Below, in pieces: positions 1-7,751 of a DNA stretch of 40,492 nt (the first letter of the stretch is position 1; the number at the start of each line of letters is the position of its first letter). A program made the position numbers and the translations under genes. Origin of the DNA: Anaerolineaceae bacterium UBA6086 (GTDB taxonomy: Bacteria > Chloroflexota > Anaerolineae > Anaerolineales > Anaerolineaceae); NCBI GenBank assembly GCA_002436005.1, contig DIXG01000065.1, positions 1-40,492 of the forward strand, in the 5' to 3' direction. Under the pieces are notes generated by a model. That model did not search any database. It had not been told where the DNA came from and was given only the letters and a program-made list of their open reading frames with translations.

Positions 1-631
1 TCACGATGTGAAAAATCAGATACAGCGGGATCAGCACAAGCAAGGTGTGGGGTAAGAGCCCAATGGTTCGACCCTCCACGAGCACGCTGTATAACGAACC
101 GCCGCTGATTGCACGGAAGGCTTCATTTTTAACCTGGATGGACGTCCCCCCACCGACAATCCTTGCCATCGTTTCACCCATTCGCAGGGTTGCCAGAGTC
201 ACAATAAATGCCGGAATCCTCGTTCGCGATAAAATCAATCCATTCAGTGAACCGATGATTGCTCCGCACAACAGCGCAGCAAAAATCGCGACCAGGATCA
301 GCAAAAATGTGGATGAATCGCGGATCTGGTTGATCAACGGGAAATCCATCACCAAGACTTTGGCTGCCACCATGCCAGAAAAAGCCACCGTTCCACCGAT
401 TGAAAGGTCAACCCCTGTAGAACAAATCGCGATAAATGAACCAATAGCAATAATACCAACACCAGAGCTCACCTGAACAATAATGTTCATGATGTTGGAT
501 AGAGTCAGAAACCGATCGGTCATCAAAGAGAAAAAAGCAAAAATGATCAAACCAAGCCACACAGTTAGTGGAACATTGGTGAAAATACTTTTTACGGTCA
601 GTAATACAGATTTTGCTTTAGTTTGCTTCAT
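1..631 (-). CDS. Sugar ABC transporter permease, RbsC family (partial)
   Basis: N-terminal ~210 residues of an inner-membrane permease of the ribose/xylose/rhamnose importer family (BPD_transp_2); the rest lies beyond the left edge. The reading frame from ATG at 631 shows alternating hydrophobic helices and the family stretch beginning SSGVGIIAIGSFIAICSTGVDLS, then GGTVAFSG and an IIGSLNGL segment, typical of RbsC. The start overlaps the stop of the upstream ATPase gene as ATGA, with GGAGG 8 bases before it, so the two are translationally coupled. It should form the membrane channel with the ATPase at 628-2124. No substrate-binding protein is visible in the window; it may lie further downstream. 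The sugar cannot be told from sequence. Confidence 0.9.
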   Translation of the reverse strand, partial: MKQTKAKSVLLTVKSIFTNVPLTVWLGLIIFAFFSLMTDRFLTLSNIMNIIVQVSSGVGIIAIGSFIAICSTGVDLSIGGTVAFSGMVAAKVLVMDFPLINQIRDSSTFLLILVAIFAALLCGAIIGSLNGLILSRTRIPAFIVTLATLRMGETMARIVGGGTSIQVKNEAFRAISGGSLYSVLVEGRTIGLLPHTLLVLIPLYLIFHIV

Positions 632-2124
632 AAAATGTCACCTCCAACCGCATAGCTGATGATTTCCTCCTGGCTTGTTTGGTATCCATTGAGTTCCTGA
701 ACGATCTTTCCATCCCGCATGACATACACACGATCAGAAAGCGTCATAATTTCAGGCAGATCCGATGAGATCATAAGAATCGCAACGCCCCGTTCAGCTA
801 ACTGATTCATCAGCTGGTGAATTTCATCCTTCGCCCCCACGTCAATCCCTCGTGTGGGCTCGTCAAAGATCATAAAATTAGAATTGGTGCATAACCATTT
901 CGCTAAAATAACTTTTTGCTGATTTCCGCCCGAGAGAACAAGCACTTCTCGATCAACATCCGGAGTGACAATATTCAGCCGCTGACGAAAATCCAAAGCA
1001 ACTGCGTTCTCTTTCTTCTCGTTCACGATACCAGATGGGAAGAGTTGCTGCAGGCTGGCATGGGTAATGTTGACCTTGATGGGTAAATTCAGCGCCAAAC
1101 CAAACCTTTTTCGGTCTTCTGAGATAAAAGCCATCTTTTGATTGACACTTTTTACAGGAGAAATGCCGGATTGCTCATCCAAAATCCGAACCTCACCCGC
1201 ATCTCGTTTTGTTACACCAAAAATCGCCTGGGCCAGCTCCGTTCGTCCGGAACCAACCAATCCAGCCAGGCTGACAATCTCGCCTCTGTTAACTCGCAGG
1301 CTGATATCTGAAAGCGAACCATTGACTGACAGGTTTTTCACTTCAAGGACAACTTCATCCGTTGAAGTATTCACCTTACGCACACGTTCTTTATTGACAT
1401 CTCGTCCAACCATCATCTTGATGATCTCATCCAGATCAAAATGCGCCATATCCCGCGTGCCCACTGTCTTGCCGTCACGAAGCACTGTGATCCGATCACC
1501 CACCAGCCGCAGTTCCTGCATGCGGTGAGAAATGTAAATGATCGATACACCGTTTTTCTGCAGGTCTTTGATGGTCATAAAGAGTGTTTCAATTTCCCGC
1601 TCGCTGAGCGCAGCGGTAGGCTCATCCATGACAATGATTTCAGCATCCACCAGCAATGCCTTGGCTACTTCAACCAGCTGCTGCTGAGCAACACCCAGAT
1701 CGCGAACTTTGGTGTAGGGATCAATCTCCGCTCTGAGGAAATCGAGAAGTTTTTTCGCTTCCCTGACCTGCGCTGCCATATCGATCAGACCCAATTTGTT
1801 GCGCAGCTCACGTCCAAGGAACATATTTTGCACAACGGTCAGATTAGGGATCAGGTTAAACTCCTGAAAAATGATCGCAATGCCATTTTCCTGGGATTGT
1901 CTCGTGTTCAAAAAGCGAACTTCTTTTCCATGCAAAAAAATCTTCCCGTCATTGGGTTGATACACCCCGGTTAACACCTTCATCAAGGTGGATTTACCAG
2001 CGCCATTTTCACCCACCAGCACGTGAACCTCATTTTTTCGCAGGTCAAAGGACACATTTTCCAGGGCTTTCACACCTGGAAACTCCTTGGTTATATTTTC
2101 TAATGTTAAAATGACATCACTCAC
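628..2124 (-). CDS. Sugar ABC transporter ATP-binding protein (RbsA/MglA type)
   Basis: 498-residue duplicated ATPase that energises sugar import at the cytoplasmic face. The first half has a full Walker A (GENGAGKST, residues 38-46), a Q-loop region (IIFQEFNLIP) and Walker B (IIVMDEPTAAL). The second half has the degenerate GLVGSGRTE P-loop and the signature LSGGNQQKV, exactly as in RbsA/MglA/XylG. Length is normal for the family. I chose the GTG at 2124 because GGAGG sits five bases upstream and the protein then begins VSDVILTLENITK; an in-frame start 20 codons earlier lacks such a site and falls in the intergenic hairpin. It overlaps the permease start by four bases and follows the M24-like gene by about 64 bases, so it belongs to the same unit. 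Confidence 0.95.
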   Translation of the reverse strand: MSDVILTLENITKEFPGVKALENVSFDLRKNEVHVLVGENGAGKSTLMKVLTGVYQPNDGKIFLHGKEVRFLNTRQSQENGIAIIFQEFNLIPNLTVVQNMFLGRELRNKLGLIDMAAQVREAKKLLDFLRAEIDPYTKVRDLGVAQQQLVEVAKALLVDAEIIVMDEPTAALSEREIETLFMTIKDLQKNGVSIIYISHRMQELRLVGDRITVLRDGKTVGTRDMAHFDLDEIIKMMVGRDVNKERVRKVNTSTDEVVLEVKNLSVNGSLSDISLRVNRGEIVSLAGLVGSGRTELAQAIFGVTKRDAGEVRILDEQSGISPVKSVNQKMAFISEDRKRFGLALNLPIKVNITHASLQQLFPSGIVNEKKENAVALDFRQRLNIVTPDVDREVLVLSGGNQQKVILAKWLCTNSNFMIFDEPTRGIDVGAKDEIHQLMNQLAERGVAILMISSDLPEIMTLSDRVYVMRDGKIVQELNGYQTSQEEIISYAVGGDIL

Positions 2125-2151
2125 AAAATCCTCCAGATCGGATCCAAGACT

Positions 2152-2179
2152 TGAAGCGCATGCGGTCGCATACGCTTCA
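2152..2179 (-). other. Intercistronic hairpin between the M24-like gene and the ABC ATPase gene
   Basis: Seven-base arms TGAAGCG and CGCTTCA enclose a second pairing ATGCG/CGCAT with one mismatch between, so nearly the whole 28 bases fold back. It lies between the stop at 2189 and the GTG at 2124. No U-run follows on the transcribed (minus) strand, so an ordinary terminator is unlikely. It may set mRNA stability or gene dosage between the enzyme-like protein and the transporter. Confidence 0.6.
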
Positions 2180-2188
2180 GGCAAGTCC

Positions 2189-3328
2189 CTATTTCACTTC
2201 CAGAATGCCGGGACGGTTGTATTGAACGCCTTCGATCTCGGAAGTGATCGCAGGGAAAACCACCGGGTAAGTGAGGAATAGCGGACCCGCTTCTGTCACG
2301 ATAAACCCGTCTTCCGTCTTTGTGCCGGTGATGGTCGGGTTGTAGCCATAGCATTGGTGCAGCTGAATGACCTTGTGCATGCTATCGGTGATCAGGTAGA
2401 AACCGTTGGTGTAGCTTTGAGGTCCGCCCTGATGGTGCATCTTCCACATATCCGGATAACCAAAATCCGCATACATCCGTTTGGCGATATTCAGGGGCAC
2501 AATGTCGTCCACACCAGGTTTGGTAGCAGCAGCCATGGCATTTTCAACCTGGACCGTTTGCAGATATTGTTTCTGTAAATCTGCCGGCACCTCACCAAAA
2601 TAAGCCATGCGTGTGATCTTGGTCACCAGCCCCTTGTAGCGAGCATTGCAGGAAATCATCAAGTATTTTTCCAGCTTCTTCTCGGTTGCAATCGGGTGGC
2701 GATATTTGTAAATGCGATCATCTGTCGCAATCAGGTAGAGCACCGGTTCAATGCCATTCTCCCACATCCTTGCTCCCAGGCGGCCGGCTATCTCAACTTC
2801 CGAATCGCCAGGACGGACGGTGGTCATAAAGTTTTCGATCGTACTGGAAAAAACTTTCCCCAGGTGCAAGTAGCGTCCAATTTCACTTTCCTGCAAGACC
2901 ATTTCTAATGAGCGTAAAATGCCATTAGCATCGCTGGCACGGTCCATCGAAATATCCGCCGCAAATTTGCCATCTGCACCAATCAGGTCGTTGATATAAG
3001 CCATCGTGCGGTTTTCATACCACCACATCGAAAGCTCTTCAAATCCAAGCTTATCCAGAAACTCTTCATCCTTGAAGCGCTGGGTTTCGATATTATTGCA
3101 GATGAAGTATTGCCCCTCCAGCGTGATGAAGATCGCACAGACGCCATCCTCAACAAAACGAGTGACGATGTTGTCGCCACCCGCTGTGATCCATGCAAAA
3201 TGTTCCTGTTTTGAAATATAAATACCATCCAGCCCACGCTCCGCCATGATCTTACGTAAATCAGCAATTTTGATGTCGATCTCGGCTTTCCGGGCTTCCA
3301 AAGATAAATCCTGTGTGTATTGCTTCAT
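2189..3328 (-). CDS. M24-fold (creatinase/aminopeptidase P-like) protein with degenerate metal site
   Basis: 379 residues. An N-terminal creatinase-type domain (about 20-145) is followed by a pita-bread domain (about 150-350). In active aminopeptidase P two Asp, one His and two Glu bind metals. Here the aligned positions read I-S226-C-N, T-K237-I-T-R, H298-H299-Q-G-G, N330-P-T-I-T-G and E339-D. Both Asp and probably one Glu are therefore gone while the fold residues remain. A creatinase-like non-metal hydrolase, or a binding or regulatory protein, is more likely than a peptidase. Start: ATG at 3328 with AGGAGG six bases upstream. It is the first gene after an operator-controlled promoter and precedes the sugar importer genes, which suggests a role tied to the imported substrate. 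The substrate is unknown. Confidence 0.8.
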   Translation of the reverse strand: MKQYTQDLSLEARKAEIDIKIADLRKIMAERGLDGIYISKQEHFAWITAGGDNIVTRFVEDGVCAIFITLEGQYFICNNIETQRFKDEEFLDKLGFEELSMWWYENRTMAYINDLIGADGKFAADISMDRASDANGILRSLEMVLQESEIGRYLHLGKVFSSTIENFMTTVRPGDSEVEIAGRLGARMWENGIEPVLYLIATDDRIYKYRHPIATEKKLEKYLMISCNARYKGLVTKITRMAYFGEVPADLQKQYLQTVQVENAMAAATKPGVDDIVPLNIAKRMYADFGYPDMWKMHHQGGPQSYTNGFYLITDSMHKVIQLHQCYGYNPTITGTKTEDGFIVTEAGPLFLTYPVVFPAITSEIEGVQYNRPGILEVK

Positions 3329-3430
3329 CTGATCCTCCTGGTGCTGCAAAAGTGACTGAATATGGGTTCTTTCGTCCGTTATCGTCTATAAGACTTCACT
3401 TACAATGCCAAATTTCCTACGGAAAAACAT

Positions 3431-3450
3431 TTGCGCAATCGTTTGCGCAA
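3431..3450. promoter_or_regulatory. LacI-family-type operator
   Basis: Two copies of the self-complementary octamer TTGCGCAA (3431-3438 and 3443-3450) flank TCGT, giving a 20-base near-perfect palindrome centred on CG. A central CG with symmetric arms is the usual form of LacI/GalR-family operators (known of the family). It lies immediately downstream of the -10 element of the promoter at 3459-3487, over the expected start site, a repressing position. No lacI-type regulator gene is present in the window. Confidence 0.75.
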
Positions 3451-3458
3451 CAAATTCG

Positions 3459-3487
3459 ATTTTATAAAAGAATCTCGGAAATGTCAA
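3459..3487 (-). promoter_or_regulatory. Promoter of the M24-like/ABC importer unit
   Basis: On the minus strand TTGACA (3482-3487), a 17-base spacer and TAAAAT (3459-3464) form a near-consensus sigma-70 type promoter. Transcription would start near 3452, inside the palindrome at 3431-3450, and run into the gene starting at 3328. Confidence 0.75.
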
Positions 3488-3540
3488 GGAATATTTAAGA
3501 AAAGATTTTGAATGGGTTAACGACAGGAAGAAGAGTTCTC

Positions 3541-3589
3541 AAGAAAAACGCAGGAGGCGTGTCGTTAACGACAATTTACGCCTCCTGCG
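3541..3589 (-). terminator. Rho-independent terminator after the dehydrogenase gene
   Basis: Perfect 12-base arms at 3549-3560 and 3578-3589 (core GCAGGAGGCG) form a GC-rich stem. On the minus strand it is followed by TTTTTCTT (3541-3548). The 17-base loop contains the palindrome GTCGTTAACGAC, and a second GTTAACGAC occurs just outside near 3515-3523. It separates the aldolase/kinase/dehydrogenase unit from the M24/ABC unit. Confidence 0.85.
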
Positions 3590-3657
3590 CTTCCTCAACT
3601 GAATGCGCGACCTCATTCAAGCAGGCAAAATCTTTTTTCGGCTAAGCTGAGACATGC

Positions 3658-4740
3658 CTAATCAAAAACCACCACAGATTTAATCTTATCTGGATAGGCA
3701 GGATCATTCATGAAGCGAATGCCTTTTTCCAGATCTTTAAGGGCAAAGGTGTGGGTGATCAGCGCCTTCATGTCGATATTGCCATTTTTCAGTGCACTTC
3801 GGGCTGTATCCCAGGTGAAGGGTGCCTGCCAGGAGGTTAGAATCGAGCGGTTGTTCACGAGGAAATCCAAAAGCGGAACCTCAAGGACCATTTTCTCATC
3901 GGGCATGCCAAAATAAACAATACTGGCTTTCTTGCCTGCCACGTCCAGTGCTCCTTGCAGCGCAGCCTTTGCCCCAGTGGGCAGCACAACTTTGTTCGCC
4001 ATTTCACCATCCGTCAGCTTGCGGATTTCTGCTGGCAGGTCCGCACAATAATAGGGCGACGAGGTGTCAAGGGTGTTGAAGACGTAATCTGCGCCCAGTG
4101 AGAGCGCTTTTTCCAACCCAAAGTCCAGGATGCCTACCATCGCAATCTTACCCGCCCCCCTTGCCCGGATCAACTGCATCTGCATCAAGCCAATTGCGCC
4201 CGGACCATAGACGACTACAAAATCGCCCAGCTTTACATCCAGTGTATTGACCGCATTGGTGCTACAAGCCAGCGGTTCACACAAGGCGGCTTCTTGATAA
4301 GAAATCCCTTGCGGGATCGCAAAGATATGCGTGTAGGGCATGGTGACATATTCGGCAAACGCGCCGTGGATGCTCACGCCTTTAACGCGCTTATTCTCGC
4401 AGAGGTTAACCTGCGTGCGCACACAGTATTTACAGGCACCGCACTCCTGCACCGGGTTCGCCATCACCCGGTCGCCTACTTTGAAACTGCTGCTGGATTG
4501 TGCCATCTCACCCATTTCGACGATTTCCCCGGCGAATTCATGCCCCAGAATGAGTGGACCTTTGCCATTTTCTGTTTCCAGCGGGCTCCGGCCAAAGAAA
4601 TAAGCTACATCCGAGCCGCAAATCCCGCAGGCTTTGACCTTCAGCAGGACCTCATTCTGGGCAACCTGTGGGATATCTACTTCGACCAGGGACATTTCCT
4701 GGGGCTGATAAAACATTTGCGCTTTCATTTTTCCATTCAT
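3658..4740 (-). CDS. Zinc-dependent polyol/sorbitol-type dehydrogenase (MDR family)
   Basis: 360-residue medium-chain alcohol dehydrogenase, probably oxidising a polyol or sugar alcohol to a ketose with NAD(P). Catalytic zinc ligands are visible: C38 in ACGICGSD, H67-E68 in LGHEFAGE, and Glu in LCEPLA. The structural zinc lobe is intact (C100, C103, C106, C114). The nucleotide-binding motif is GPGAIGL. Start at ATG 4740, with GGAG six bases before it; an in-frame TTG four codons upstream lacks a ribosome site. It follows the kinase gene by about 46 bases and is the last gene before the terminator at 3541-3589. Within the family, sorbitol, iditol, threonine and related dehydrogenases cannot be separated by motif alone, so the substrate is open. 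Confidence 0.9.
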   Translation of the reverse strand: MNGKMKAQMFYQPQEMSLVEVDIPQVAQNEVLLKVKACGICGSDVAYFFGRSPLETENGKGPLILGHEFAGEIVEMGEMAQSSSSFKVGDRVMANPVQECGACKYCVRTQVNLCENKRVKGVSIHGAFAEYVTMPYTHIFAIPQGISYQEAALCEPLACSTNAVNTLDVKLGDFVVVYGPGAIGLMQMQLIRARGAGKIAMVGILDFGLEKALSLGADYVFNTLDTSSPYYCADLPAEIRKLTDGEMANKVVLPTGAKAALQGALDVAGKKASIVYFGMPDEKMVLEVPLLDFLVNNRSILTSWQAPFTWDTARSALKNGNIDMKALITHTFALKDLEKGIRFMNDPAYPDKIKSVVVFD

Positions 4741-4786
4741 TTTGATCTCCAATCAATAAGGACTTCCATCTTAACAAACAATCCAT

Positions 4787-6307
4787 TCATTCCAGGATCT
4801 CCACTGCATGCTCTTCCAAAAAGGGCTGCAGCAGACCTCGCAGGGTCATAAATCGTTCATGCATTCTCTGATAATGGGCGACATTTTCAGGCTTGGGCTC
4901 AAAACCATCCCCAGTGGACACCATCACCTCAATCGCCGAGGGATAATCCTGAAACACGCCGCTGCCCACACCTGCAATAATCGCACAGCCCAAAACACCT
5001 GCTTCTGCTATTTTCATCCGCCGCACCGGGCAGCCCAGAACATCTGCAACCGTCTGCATCCATACATCCGATTTGCTCCCACCGCCGACGGTAATATACT
5101 CTTCCACGTTCAACCCAACCCCCTTCAAGGGATCCATCGTCATCTTTAAGTCATACAGGATGCTTTCGATGATACCCTGGAGAATCTCACCGCGAGTGGA
5201 AGTCAGTCGTAAGCCTGAGATCACGCCCGAGGTATGCGGTGAAAAATGCGGCAAGCCGGTGGTGGTCAGGTAAGGCAGCAGCACCAGTGAGCCAGGTTTA
5301 TTGGGAACTTCATTAAACAGCCTGGTGTAAATATCCTCCCCTGCAGCATCAGCCTTCTGCTTTTCAACCGCTGCAAAAGTGTCCCGGAACCACTTAACCA
5401 CAGAGCCGCCCTGGTTGTAGATAAAGGACACATACCGACCCGGCACAGCGTGGTGCTCCGTGTTCACACCCAACTCGATCACCGATTTTGGATCATATTC
5501 CCTTGTAAATACTGGCACAATCGTGGTGAAAGTCCCCATCCCCAACATCGCCTGTCCAGCATTGATCGCACCGCTGCCCACAGCGTTGGCGCACTGGTCA
5601 TGGGTGCCCATCACGATCGGCAGCCCCTCTGGCAGGTTGAGCGTTTTTGCGATCCCCGCCGGGACGTGCCCAATCAGCGTGCCCGCCTGAACCGGTTTTG
5701 GCAACTTCTCTCGATCAATGCCTGAAAATCGCAAAAGCTCATCCGACCATGCCTGTGCCTTGATGTCAAATAACAGGGTTCGGTTCGCCAGAGAAAAATC
5801 TACCGCAGGGTCAGATCCAAGCATAAAGGAAATAAACCCGGACCACGGCATAAAGTAATCCGTCTGTTCATATAGTTCAGGCTGATTTTTCTTGATCCAC
5901 ATCAGCTTGACCATGCTGAAATAGGTGCCAAAAATATTCCCGGTCTTCGGGTAAAGATCCTCATTGCGGATCTGCTGGCTCAGCTGTTTGCCATATTCAT
6001 ATCCCCGTGTGTCGTAATTTAATATCGATGGTCCCAGGATCTGACGATCTTTTCTAACGGGGACTACCGCCTCGCCCAGCGACGTTACCGCCAGGGCTTG
6101 AATAGGGGCAATTCCCGGTTTGCTTGCAACCTCACGGATAGTCTCCTGGACCTTTGCCCAAACCTCATGGGGATCAAGCTCCCCCCACCCTGGTTTGGGT
6201 GTGACGGGATCATACTCCCGATAGGCAAGCGCTAGCAATTCTCCGGTTTCAGAAAATATCCCGGACTTGCAGCCTGTAGTGCCGACATCAATTCCCAGTA
6301 AACTCAT
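4787..6307 (-). CDS. FGGY-family carbohydrate kinase (xylulokinase-like)
   Basis: 506-residue cytoplasmic sugar kinase. The N-terminal phosphate-binding motif is LLGIDVGTTGCKSG. The catalytic Asp lies in GTHDQCANAVG, equivalent to the GGDN region of xylulokinase, and the C-terminal adenosine site is ITVGGGSKSDVWMQ. FGGY kinases phosphorylate ketoses such as xylulose or ribulose, or sugars such as fuculose (family knowledge). The aldolase next door suggests the product is cleaved rather than sent to the pentose phosphate pathway, but this is inference. The ATG at 6307 shares its A with the stop of the aldolase gene (TGATG), with GGAG seven bases upstream; a GTG one codon earlier is also possible. 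Translational coupling with the aldolase is likely. Confidence 0.92.
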   Translation of the reverse strand: MSLLGIDVGTTGCKSGIFSETGELLALAYREYDPVTPKPGWGELDPHEVWAKVQETIREVASKPGIAPIQALAVTSLGEAVVPVRKDRQILGPSILNYDTRGYEYGKQLSQQIRNEDLYPKTGNIFGTYFSMVKLMWIKKNQPELYEQTDYFMPWSGFISFMLGSDPAVDFSLANRTLLFDIKAQAWSDELLRFSGIDREKLPKPVQAGTLIGHVPAGIAKTLNLPEGLPIVMGTHDQCANAVGSGAINAGQAMLGMGTFTTIVPVFTREYDPKSVIELGVNTEHHAVPGRYVSFIYNQGGSVVKWFRDTFAAVEKQKADAAGEDIYTRLFNEVPNKPGSLVLLPYLTTTGLPHFSPHTSGVISGLRLTSTRGEILQGIIESILYDLKMTMDPLKGVGLNVEEYITVGGGSKSDVWMQTVADVLGCPVRRMKIAEAGVLGCAIIAGVGSGVFQDYPSAIEVMVSTGDGFEPKPENVAHYQRMHERFMTLRGLLQPFLEEHAVEILE

Positions 6308-7236
6308 CACTCGGCTCCATTTAATTTCGTGAGGGAGTCTTTGATCAACAGATAATCCCGGATCACCCAGCAGGTACGCTCATAGACGGCATCCTGGGCA
6401 GCGACCACATCCCCGCTGGCTTTGAGCGCCGTCTCGTAGGATTGGCGGATTTCCGTGCCGATGTTGATCTTGGTGATTCCCCTGCGGGTTGCCTCCAGCA
6501 CATATTCCTGCCGCACACCCGATCCGCCGTGAAGGACGAGTGGGATACCGGTCGCCTTCCACAATTTCTCGAGGTGGTCCAGGTCTAATTTTGCCTCAAC
6601 CTTTTTGGCATCCCGTGAGGCTTTCGAAATCGCCCCATGAATATTGCCAATGGCGACTGAAAGCCAATCACAGCCGGTTTCTTCGACAAAGCGGACGGCT
6701 TCATCCACATCGGTGAAACCCTTCCCCGAAGCAAATAATTCTTCATAGGGCGGCAGCGGACCGGATTCGTGTCCCATCACAGCACCTAACTCTGCCTCGC
6801 AAGCCACATCAGACAGGTGCGCCAGCTCTGCCACCTGGCGGGTGGCGGCGATATTCTCTTCCAGGCTCAGGCGCGAGCCATCCACCATCACCGACTGGAA
6901 TCCCAGGTCAATCGCCTCACGAATGGTCGCCAAATAATCCACGCGCAGGTTATCCTCGTCGATTACAGGGATGTGGTCCAGATGCAGGCGCATATGCTCA
7001 GGATTCTGCCACTTACGAAATTCTGTGATCACAGCCTGCGGGCTTTTGCTTTCAAATTTTCGCCATTCCAATCGGGCGACCTCGATCAATGCAAAGGCGT
7101 TCATATCCACAATCGCCTTGCTGACCGGTGCCATCATCGGCAGATAGGGAATATTGAATGCCGGGACGGGAACCCCCCTGGCATTAGCCAAGCTGATCCA
7201 TTCTGCCGTTGTCATTTCGCTTTGTTTTGTTGTCAT
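6307..7236 (-). CDS. Class II aldolase (fructose/tagatose-bisphosphate aldolase family)
   Basis: 309-residue zinc aldolase. Visible family motifs: LHLDHIP with catalytic D87 and zinc ligand H88, EAELG (147-150 region), zinc ligand H200 in VAIGNIHG, H236 in LVLHGGSG, and the phosphate-binding stretch ITKINIGTEI. Members cleave ketose phosphates to dihydroxyacetone phosphate plus an aldehyde. Because the downstream genes are an FGGY kinase and a polyol dehydrogenase, the substrate may be a ketose-1-phosphate or bisphosphate from a pentitol or hexitol; this is inference. Start at ATG 7236 (MTTKQSE), preceded by an imperfect AGGCAGGGA. The frame stays open upstream to 7359, but that part shows no family similarity and no ribosome site. 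First gene of its unit. Confidence 0.92.
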   Translation of the reverse strand: MTTKQSEMTTAEWISLANARGVPVPAFNIPYLPMMAPVSKAIVDMNAFALIEVARLEWRKFESKSPQAVITEFRKWQNPEHMRLHLDHIPVIDEDNLRVDYLATIREAIDLGFQSVMVDGSRLSLEENIAATRQVAELAHLSDVACEAELGAVMGHESGPLPPYEELFASGKGFTDVDEAVRFVEETGCDWLSVAIGNIHGAISKASRDAKKVEAKLDLDHLEKLWKATGIPLVLHGGSGVRQEYVLEATRRGITKINIGTEIRQSYETALKASGDVVAAQDAVYERTCWVIRDYLLIKDSLTKLNGAE

Positions 7237-7419
7237 TTGTTCTGATTCCCTGCCTTTCTTGAAAAAGTGTTGCTCAAATTCCACTGGAAAACGCCCATCT
7301 TCTGGTGTTGACAAGAGAAGAAAAGGTTGCTGTGCCTGGAAATAAACCTTGCATACCATATTCTAAGGGTTGAGGAACGGCGTAAAAGGATGAATGCTTT
7401 CTCCAACCTGACCCTTCCT

Positions 7420-7448
7420 ATTGTAAATGGCTTCTGGCGGGTTTTCAA
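7420..7448 (-). promoter_or_regulatory. Promoter of the aldolase-kinase-dehydrogenase unit
   Basis: Minus-strand TTGAAA (7443-7448), a 17-base spacer and TACAAT (7420-7425). The expected start near 7413 leaves a leader of about 177 bases before ATG 7236, in which I see no recognised riboswitch. Confidence 0.6.
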
Positions 7449-7453
7449 GGTGT

Positions 7454-7477
7454 TTACCGATCCATGTTACCGATCCA
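7454..7477. promoter_or_regulatory. Direct repeats just upstream of the aldolase -35 element
   Basis: TTACCGATCCA occurs twice (7454-7464 and 7467-7477) with a 13-base period; on the minus strand it reads TGGATCGGTAA. It starts six bases upstream of the -35 hexamer, where activators usually bind. A regulator site is inferred; none is named. Confidence 0.45.
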
Positions 7478-7548
7478 ACCTACACAAAGAGAGCTAAAAA
7501 ATGTTCGAATAAGAGTTTGATAAATTTAACGTAATCCGAAAATATTTG

Positions 7549-7557
7549 TGTTATAAT
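7549..7557 (+). promoter_or_regulatory. Extended -10 promoter of the large repeat-protein gene
   Basis: TGTTATAAT is an extended -10 (TG at 7549-7550, TATAAT at 7552-7557) without a good -35. The start near 7564 gives a leader of about 190 bases before GTG 7752. That leader (7564-7751) has no evident gene or recognised riboswitch. Together with the aldolase promoter it accounts for the 515-base gap 7237-7751. Confidence 0.6.
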
Positions 7558-7751
7558 CCCCTTCTAATAATCAAGGGCTGAAAAAGAAATGGTTATCAGG
7601 AGGATCTTTTTCTATTGAATTGATGACAAAACAAATTTTTCCAGGATTTTATGCGCATTAACTGCATCCACCAGACCAGGCGAGTAAGGCAAAGTCACTT
7701 CATCTCTCAAAAAAACTCGCACCGGCAACAACTTACACAAGGAGAACACCC

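Noticed and set aside
45..476. Open frame on the plus strand at the left edge
   Set aside because: It is antisense to the well-supported permease frame and shows no family features.
3505..3575. GTTAACGAC copies near the terminator as a regulator site
   Set aside because: One lies in the terminator loop and neither sits at a promoter; probably incidental.
7237..7359. Longer aldolase start at 7359
   Set aside because: No ribosome site, no family similarity in the extra 41 residues; the ATG at 7236 fits the family start.
7564..7751. Possible riboswitch in the leader of the repeat-protein gene
   Set aside because: Looked for c-di-GMP and other known riboswitch cores; the fragments AGGCAAAG and GCGCATTAACTGC do not build a consistent conserved core or a downstream terminator.
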